Assembly (NCBI RefSeq): GCF_000015165.1
Contig: NC_009485.1
Coordinates: forward strand, 3,863,501-3,927,500
Direction: 5' to 3'
DNA length: 64,000 nucleotides
Source of the DNA: Bradyrhizobium sp. BTAi1
GTDB lineage: Bacteria > Pseudomonadota > Alphaproteobacteria > Rhizobiales > Xanthobacteraceae
Under the pieces are notes generated by a model that saw nothing but the letters and a program-made list of their open reading frames with translations, made no database searches and was not told where the DNA came from. Position 1 is the stretch's first letter, and each line of letters begins with the position of its first letter. Positions 1 to 9,100 of the stretch are shown piece by piece. The translations under genes and the position numbers were made by a program.

Positions 1-107
1 CCGCCACCGCGCTCGATCAGATCGATGAGAGCAAGGACCTGGTTCTGGTCCTGGACGCGCTGATCGGCGCGGGCCGCAGCGGGCGTAGCAAGCGAAAGCT
101 GGTTCAT
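1..107 (-). CDS. Unknown protein, N-terminal fragment cut by window edge
   Basis: Only the first 35 residues are visible. They start with Met-Asn-Gln-Leu-Ser-Leu, are rich in Ala and Gln, and run into the left end of the window. The ATG shares bases with the TGA stop of the large NRPS (ATGA overlap), which implies translational coupling and membership of the same biosynthetic operon. The fragment is too short for me to recognise a family. Tailoring enzymes, MbtH-like proteins or transporters are common in this position, but nothing visible selects one of them. Confidence 0.6.
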   Translation of the reverse strand, partial: MNQLSLATPAAARADQRVQDQNQVLALIDLIERGG

Positions 108-3100
108 GGCGCTGATCCCATGATGGACGAATCCTCTATGTTTGATGGTTCAAGACAGGTCTGCGAAAGGATCGCGGCGATCTCGGCCACGGCAGCGCCG
201 CTCATCAGCCCGCCATGCGTGCCGGCGACCGGCCGCACGATGAGCCGGCTGGCCACGCGTCCCCAGAAATTGTCGGGCGCCGCCTGAGTGGCTTGCAGCA
301 TGTCGAGAAAGCCGGAGGGATACGCCGCGACGCACGGCTCCGGCGGCGTCTCGGCTTCGTTGGCCTTCAGCAGCAGCACCGGGCCGTCATATCGCTGCGG
401 GCGGAAGTCGGCGAGCATGGCGTTCTCCATGCGGATCACGCGCGCCATGCGGTCGCGAATCTCGTCCGGCATGTCGCGATAAAACGGCACGTCGAGAAAG
501 GCCGCACGCGCGGCTGCGTCGAACGCGGCCACGAAGGCCTGGCGTCCGTCATGCGGGCCGAAGGAGTCGAGCAGGATCAATTGCTCGACGCGCTCGCCGG
601 CGGCGGCGAGCTGGCAGCTGATCTCATAGGCGACGCTGCCGCCGAACGACCAGCCGCCGAGCAGATAAGGTCCCGTCGGCTGCACGGTCCTGATCGCTGC
701 GAGATAGCGCCGCGCCAGCGCGGGAATGCCGGTGACGGGCTGATCGTTGCCATACAGGTTCCAGGACTCGACCGCGCAGATCGCAAGATCATCCTGCAGC
801 AGCGGCGCCAGCGCCGAATAGGCCTCGGCGCCGGCATGCCCAGGATGGACAAGGAACAGGATGCGGCGGCCGCGCTTGAGCATCACGGTGGGCTCGAAAT
901 CGGCGCCGGCGCCGTCCTTGCGCAGCGCCGCGGCCTGCGCGGCGATGGTGCGCGTGCTGAATATCCACGCGACGGGGAAGCTGCGACGGAACGTCGTGTT
1001 GATGCGCGTAGCAAGGCGGACGGCGAGCAGGGAGTGACCGCCGACGGCGAAGAAGTCGTCCTCGACCCCGAAATGGTCGATGCCGATGACCTGGGCCCAG
1101 AGGTCATGCAGCCGGCGCTCGGTCGCGTCGCGTGGCAGCAGCGCATCGCTGTCGAGCGGGCCGATCTCGAGGTCGCGCGCGACCAGCGATTTGCGATCGA
1201 CCTTGCCGTTGATGGTCAGCGGCAGCGCCGCGAGTTTCACGAACAGCGACGGCACCATGTAGGCCGGCAATTGCCCGGCCAAGTGGTTGCGCAATGCCTG
1301 CGGGCTCAGTGCGGTCCCGGCGTCGTCGGCCTCGGCGTAGAAGGCGACGAGCTGGCGGCTGCCGCCGATGTCGCGCACCACGGCTACGCAGTCGCGGATG
1401 CCGGCGAGGCGGCCGAGCGCGGTCTCGATCTCGCCCGGCTCGATGCGGTAGCCATGGATCGACAGCTGATTGTCGTCGCGGCCGAGCACCTCGATGCTGC
1501 CGTCGGCGCGCTGACGGGCGAGGTCGCCGGTGTAGTAGGCTCTCACCTCCTGCGTGATCAGCGGCAGCGTGACAAAGCGCTCAGCGGTGAGATCAGGACG
1601 GCCATGATAGCCGCGCGCGACGGCATCGCCGTAGACATAGAGCGATCCCGCGATGCCATGCGGCAGCGGCCGCCGTCGGCGGTCGAGGATGCAGATGCCG
1701 ACGTTCTGCACCGGATGGCCGACCGGCACGTTGGCGCCATAGGCCTCGGTGTTCACGACCTCCTGCCACAGCACCGAGGTCGCCTCGGTCGAACCGTACC
1801 GGTTGAACAGCCGCACCGCAGGCATGGTCGCACGGAAGCGCCGGGCGAGCTCGACTGGCAGGATCTCGCCGGAGCAGATGCAATAGCGCAGATGCGGCAG
1901 CCGCTCGGCGATGTCAGGCACGTTGTCGAGCAGCGAGGCCAGCAGCGACGGCACCGGCTCGAGCCGGGTCACGCGATGGCGAGCGAGCGCGTCGACCATG
2001 CGCTGGGGATCGCGGACCACCTCGTCGGAGCACACGACGAAGGGAATGCCGCGCGCGAGCCGGCTGAAGACCTCCCAGACCGCGTCGACGAAGTTGATCG
2101 AGCTGATCTGCGAGCCGACCTCGTCGTCGGCGAGCGGCAAGGACCGCCACAGCCAGTGAAAGCGGTTGAGCACCGTCGATTGCTGGACCATCACGCCCTT
2201 CGGCCGTCCGGTCGAGCCGGACGTATAGGCGATGTAGAGCAGGGGATCCGCGACGGCCTCCCGCGTGGGATCGCATGCCGTCTCGCTGTCGAGCATGGGA
2301 TCGTCGAGCGCGATCACCTCGCCCGTGAACTGCGGAAACTTGTTGGCCAGGGCCGCCGTGGTGACCAGCACCGGCGCCTGCGAATCCGCGAGCATGAATT
2401 GCAGCCGGTCATCGGGCACGTCGGGTTCGAGCGGCACATAGGCGCCCCCGGCCTTGAGGATGCCCATCAGGCCGACGATCAGCGGGATCGAGCGTTCGAT
2501 GCTGATGCCGACCGCGGTCTCCGCGCGCACGCCGAGCTTGCGGAGACGGTGCGCGAGCCGATTGGCCTGGACGTTGAGTTCGCCGAACGCGATGGCGCTG
2601 TCGCCGTGCATCACGGCCGCGCGTTGCGGCTGGCGGCGCGCGACGGCCTCGAACATGTCCGCAAGCGAGATGTCGCGCGGATAGGGCACCGCCGTCACGG
2701 CCGCCGCAAGGGCCGCGCGCCGTTCCGCTTCGGTCAGCAGGGCGGCGTCCGCGAGCGGCCGCTCGGGATTGGCGGCCAGCCATCGCAGCGTCTCGGAGAG
2801 ATGGCCGAGCAGTCGCGCGATCACCGTTTCGTCGAAACAGGCCGCGTCGTAGGAGGCCTGCACCAGAAGCTCGGCAGCGGGCACGACCACCAGCGTCAGC
2901 GGGAAGCTGGTCTTGATGTCGCCGCGCATGTCGAGATAGCCGCCGGCCGGCGCGGCGCCGATGCCGTCGTCGGGATAGTTTTCGAACACCAGCAATTGCT
3001 GGAACAACGGCGTGCCGTTCGGCACCGCGCTCTGCGCCTGGATCTCGGTCAGCGACAGATAGCCGTGCTGGATCACGCTGCGCGTGGCGGCTTGGACCGC

Positions 3101-6100
3101 ATGCAGGTTCTCGAGCACGCTGCGTTCGGCATCGAGCGACAGCCGCAGCGGGACGGTGTTGATGAACAGGCCGATCATGCGCTCGACCTGCGGCAGCTCG
3201 CCTGGTCGCCCGGCGACGGCGATGCCGAGCACGACCTCATCCTGGCCGCTGTAACGGGACAACACGGCGGCCAGAGCGAGCTCGACCAGCGTGTTGAGCG
3301 TGACCTTGTGCTGCCGTGCGAATGTTGCAAGCGCCGCGCTGTCCGTGCGATCGAGCAGCAGCCGGCGTCGCTCCATGCGCTCGATCGGGCGTCGCATGTC
3401 GAGCGGCCGGTGATTGATCGCGAGCGGAGTCGGCGCCTCGATGCCGGCGAGATGGGCGCGCCAGAACGCCTGCGCCTGGTTGCGGTCCTGCCGGGCGAGC
3501 CAGGCGATGTGGCGCTCGAATGGCGGCGGCGCGGGCGGCAGCTCGATCGCCTCGCCACAGGCCTGGCGATAGCGCAGCGCGACCTCCTGCAGGATCAGCG
3601 GCAGGCACCAGCCGTCCATCAGCAGATGATGCGTCGTCCAAACCACCGCCCAGCCATCGTCCCGCAGCCGCATCAGCCGCAACCGTGTCAGGCCGGGTCG
3701 GTCGAGCCTGAAGCCGCGGCGGCGGTCCTCGGCCAGATAGGCGTCGAGCTGATCGTCTGGGCCGCCGCGCCAGTCCGCTTCCTCCCAGTCGAGCGGAACG
3801 TTTTCATAGATCGCCTGCAGCGGCCGCGTCACGCCTTCCCAGATGAAGGCGGCGCGCAGGATGCCATGCCGATCGATGATCCCTTGCCAGGCGCGGCGCA
3901 GCGCAGCGGTGTCGAGTTGACCCTGATGGCGCCACGACAGTTGCACGCAATACTGATCGGAGTCCGGTGCGTAGAGTGCGTGGAACAACAAGCCTTCCTG
4001 CAATGGCGCGAGGCCGTAGACGGTGTCGATCCGGCCGGCGCGCGCGAGCCCGTCGAGCGTGGCCTGGCTCACATCCGGCGCGAGCGGGCAGTCGCTCGGC
4101 GTCAGGCCGCCAGCGCCGCTCACACAATGCTTGACGACATCGCCGAGGGCGGTCGCAAACGCATCCGCAAGGCGCTGGGCGCGGCTGCTTGCACAGCACC
4201 TGCCGCTGTATTCGATGGTCACTTTGAGCGCGCCATCGGACACATAGGCACTGATCTCGATCGGATGGATCAGCCTGTTGCGCGGCGAGACCGCGGTGCC
4301 GGCGGACTCCTCAGACAGGGTGATGTAGCGCCCGCTCAGCGCATCGAAGCGGCCGAGATAGTTGAAGCCGATGCGCGCCTTGGCACCGGCAGCGAGCGCC
4401 GCATGACGGGGATCGTCAGACAGAAAACGCAGCGCGCCATAGCCGACGCCCTTGTCGGGAACGGCGCGCAAGGTTTCCTTGATTGCCTTGATGGCCGCGT
4501 CGATGTCGCTGCCGGCCGGCAGGGTGAGATGGACGGGGAACATCGAGGTGAACCAGCCGACCGTGCGCGACACGTCGCGTGCGCTCACGCACTCCTCGCG
4601 CCCGTGACCTTCGAGATCGACGATCACATCGGCGAGTCCGGTGGAGCTGCGCACTGCCAGCGCCAGTGCGGTCAGCAGCAGATCGTTGATCTGGGTGCGA
4701 TAGGCTGGGCCGGCCCGGGTCAGCAGCCGTCCCGTGGTGTCGGTGCCGAGCGTGAAGCAGATGCGGTCAGCGTCTTCGCCACAGCCTGGATCGGCCTCGC
4801 TGCTGTCGAGCGGCAGCGCAGAGGCGTTGGCGCCGACGGCGAGCCAGTAATCCCATTGCGCGACCGCAGCGGTGCGGGCGTAACGGGCCAGCGCGCTGCG
4901 CCAGGATGTAAAGCGCACTGCAGGTCTGGCCGGCGTTCCGCCGGCCAACAGGCATTCAAGGTCTTCGAGCAGGATGCGCCAGGATACGCCGTCGATGATG
5001 AGATGGTGGACGGCGAGCAGCAGCCGCGGGCGCCGGTCGGGATGGCCGGTGAACAGCGTCGCGCGCGCCAGCGGCCCGTGGCTGATGTCGAGCCGCGCCT
5101 GAACGCGATCGGCTTCCGCCCGAAGTGCCGCCGCAGCGTCGGCGCAACCGGTGAGGTCGAACGCCTCGACCGGCCACGCCGCGGGGCCGGTCGTCTCGCG
5201 CCAACCCTTGTCGGCATGGCTGACGAAGCGGCTCGCGAACGCCGGGTGCAGTTCGCCAAGCTGGGACAGCGCGTGAGCGATGCGCGCGATTGTGACGCTG
5301 GCATCGACGTGGAACAGGAACGCCTGATTCCAATGGTTGAGGTCGGAATGGCCGATCGCGAAGAACCATTGCTGGATCGGCGCGAGCGGTGCGCGGCTGG
5401 CATCGGCGTCGTCGTCATCAATGACAACCAGGGCCTCCGGCGCCTCGCGCCGCAGGCTGGCGGCGAGCGCGCGGATGGTCGGGGCGGCAAACAGCTGACT
5501 GGCGCTCAGCTCCAATCCCATCTGGCGCGCCCGGGCGATCACCTGGATGGTGAGAATGGAGTCGCCGCCCAGCGCGAAGAAATCCTCGTCGATGCCGATC
5601 TGGTCGAGCTTCAGCACGGTGCGCCACACCGCGGCGAGGGCGGCCTCGGTGTCGTCGCGCGGTGCGCTGAGGTCGCGCTTGTCAGGCGTAGCGCTCGCGG
5701 GCAGCGGAAGCGCCCTGCGGTCGATCTTGCCGTTCGGCGACAGTTGGAGCCGGTCGAGTCGCATCAGAACCGCAGGCACCATATAGGGCGGCAGCAGCGC
5801 AGCGAGCCGCGCCCGCACCGTCTGCTCATCAGGCTGTCCGGACGGGGCCGCGTAATAGCCGACGAGCCGCCTTGCCGCGCCGCTGTCGACGACGATGACC
5901 GCGCTCTGTGTCACGCCGGGGCAGGCGGCGATGACCGCCTCGATTTCGCTGGGTTCGACCCGATAGCCGCGGATCTTGATCTGGGTATCGATGCGGCCGA
6001 GGCATTCGAGCTGGCGGTCGGGCAGCATCCGGCCGAGATCGCCGGTGCGATAGATCCTGGCGTTGCGCCCGGCCAGCCGGTCAGGGAGCGACTGGAATGG

Positions 6101-9100
6101 ATTGTCCATGAACCGCTCGGCGGTGAGCTCCGGGCGGTTGAGGTAGCCGGCCGAGACACCGTCGCCGCCGATATAGATCTCGCCGATGGCGCCGAGCGGC
6201 ACCGGCCGCAGCCGCTTATCGAGCAGATAGGCGGTCTGGTTCTGGAAGGGCACGCCGATCGGCGCGTTGCCGCTGCGCCCGGTGTCGCGCTCGACATAAT
6301 AGGCGATCGAGCCGATCGTCGTCTCGGTGGTGCCGTATCCGTTCACGACGGCAGCTCCAGGCACGGCCTGCTTGATGCGCCACATCGCCTGTTCGAGCGG
6401 CGGCTCGACGCCGACCATCAGCCGCTTGAGGGCATAGTTCGCCCCGTCCGCCGCGACCAGCGACGCGACGGCGGTCAGCAGATGCGGCGGCAGATAGCAG
6501 TTCTGGATCCGCTGGTCGCGCAGATAGCGCGCGAAGCGATCAGCATCGAGAATGGTGTCCTTGTCGAGCAGATGGACCGCGGCGCCGAACAACAGGTTGG
6601 AGAAGATCTCATAGACGGACACGTCGAAGCTGAGGCTGCTGGTCAGCGTTCCCGCATCGCCTGGCGCGATCGCGCGCTTGCTCTGCCATTCGTGGCAGAA
6701 GTTGATGACGGCGCGGTGCACGCAGGCGACACCCTTGGGACGCCCGGTCGAGCCCGAGGTGTAGATCACGTAAGCCGCGTCAGCAGGTCCCGTTGTGGCG
6801 GGAGGCGGACGATCATCGCCGCTCCCATCGGTCGGCTCGACGATCAGCAGCAGGCGCTGCGGCGACTGCAGGACGGCGACGTCGCGGGCCGCCTTGGGGC
6901 TCGCCAGCACGAGCTCGGCGGCGCTGTCCTCGATCATGAATCTCAGCCGCTCGGCCGGATAATCCGGGTCGAGCGGCACCCAGGCGCCGCCGGCCTTGAG
7001 GATCGCGAGAATGGCGATCACCATCTCGATGGTGCGGCCACAGCACAGCGCGATTGGGCGGCCCGGCGCGATCCCACCGGATGGGGCGGGGCTCGCGACG
7101 ATGCGGTGCGCCAAGCGGTTGGCAGTTCGATCGAGCGTGCCGAAGTCGATGTGGCGATGGCCTTCGACCACTGCGGTCGCCGACGGGTGGCGGCGCGCGA
7201 TCTCGGCAAACAATCCATGCAAGGTGGCATCGCGCGGGTAGGGGACCCAGCGGTCGTTCCAGGCCATGAGCAAATCGTGGCGCTCGGCCACGGAGAGGAA
7301 GTCGAGCTCGCCGAGCGGCCGTGCCGCATGCTGCGTCAGCCAGGTGATGGTGCGGTCGAGATGCGCGCACAATTGAGCGACCGCAGCGGCCGTAAAACTG
7401 TCGGCATCGTACAGCACGCGCAGCTCGATCGCGGTGCCCGGGAGCACGGCCAAAGTGAGCGGGTAGTTGGTCTTCTCGTCGATGCGCAGCTCGGTTACTT
7501 CGGCTGGAAGACCGCCGGGATAGCTTTCGAACACCAGCAGCGACTGGAACAAGGCGCTGCCGGATTCGAGCTTGCTCCAGCCTTGAATCGTGGCGAGTCC
7601 GACCGTCGCATGCGCCTCGGCACCGCGGGTCGCGGCCTGTACTGCATGCAGATGATCGAGGGTGCTGCGGTCCTGGTCGAGCGAAAGCCGCAACGGCACG
7701 GCATTGATGAACAGGCCGATCATCCGTTCGACCTGCGGCAGTTCGGGCGGCCGGCCCGACACGGCAATGCCGAACACGACATCGTCATGCCCGCTATAGC
7801 GCGACAGCAGGGCAGCCCAGGCCAGCTCGATCAGCGTGTTGAGCGTGATCCGGTGTTGGCGCGCGAACGCGGCCAGCGCCGCGCTGCGCGTCTTGTCGAG
7901 CAGCACGGACTCTCGCTGCAGCCGTTCGATCGGGCGACGGATGTCGAGCGGCCGGTGGTTGATCGCCAGCGGTGTCGGCGCCTCGATGCCGGCGAGATGC
8001 GCGCGCCAGAACGCCTGTGCAAGGTCGCGGTCCTGCCGCGCCAGCCAGGCGATATGGCGCTCGAACGGCGGCGGCGCTGGCGGCAGCGCGACGGCCTCGC
8101 CGCAGGCCTGGCGGTAGCGCAGCGCCACCTCCTGCAGGATCAGCGGCAGGCACCAGCCGTCCATCAGCAGATGATGCGTCGTCCAAACGATGGCCCAGCT
8201 GTCGTCAGTCAGCTGCATCAGTCGCAGCCGCATCAGCCCCGGCCGACCGAGTGCGAAACCGCGGCGACGATCTTCGGACAAGAACGTGTCCAGCCTGGCG
8301 GCATCGTCGCCGCGCCAATCGGCTTGGTTCCAATCGAGCGGAGCAGTTGCATAGACCACCTGCAACGGCCGACTCACGCCCTCCCACACGAAGCCGGTGC
8401 GCAGGATGCCGTGCCGCGCGATGACGCCTTCCCAAGCGAGACGCAGCGCCGCGGGATCCAGCGGTCCTTGATGGCGCCACGACAGCTGCACGCAATATTG
8501 GTCGGAGCCTGGCGCATAGAGCGCATGGAACAGCAGCCCCTCCTGCAGCGGCGACAGTCCGTAGACGGCTTCGACGCGCCCGACGCTCCACAAGGTGTCG
8601 AGCACGTCAGGGGGGATGTCGATCGACGCATCCGTCTGCTCGGGCTCAGCGGGCGGCACGACAATTGCTGCCGGCGTGCGCGAGACCGCCTCGGCCAGCC
8701 GGGCGATGGTGGGATTTTCAAACATCGCCTGCGCTGTCAGGGCGATGCCGACGGCGCGGGCGGCGGCGCACACCTGGATAGTCATGATGGAGTCGCCGCC
8801 GAGCGCGAAGAACTCGTCATCGATGCTGATACGTTCGAGCCGCAGCACGCTGCACCAAATGCTCGCCAACGTCGTCTCAAGCGGCGTACGCGGCGTCCGC
8901 CCCTCCGGCATCACCTCCGCCTGCGGGCGCGGCAGCGCGCGCGGGTCGAGCTTGCCATTGGGGCCGACCGGCAGCGCGTCGAGGCGCATCAGCAGCGACG
9001 GCACCATATAAGCGGGCAGCCTTGCCCGCAGATGATGTCGCAGCGCCGGTTCGTCGAACTCCGGGGCCGCGGCGTAGAAGCCGACCAAGCGCGACGAGCG

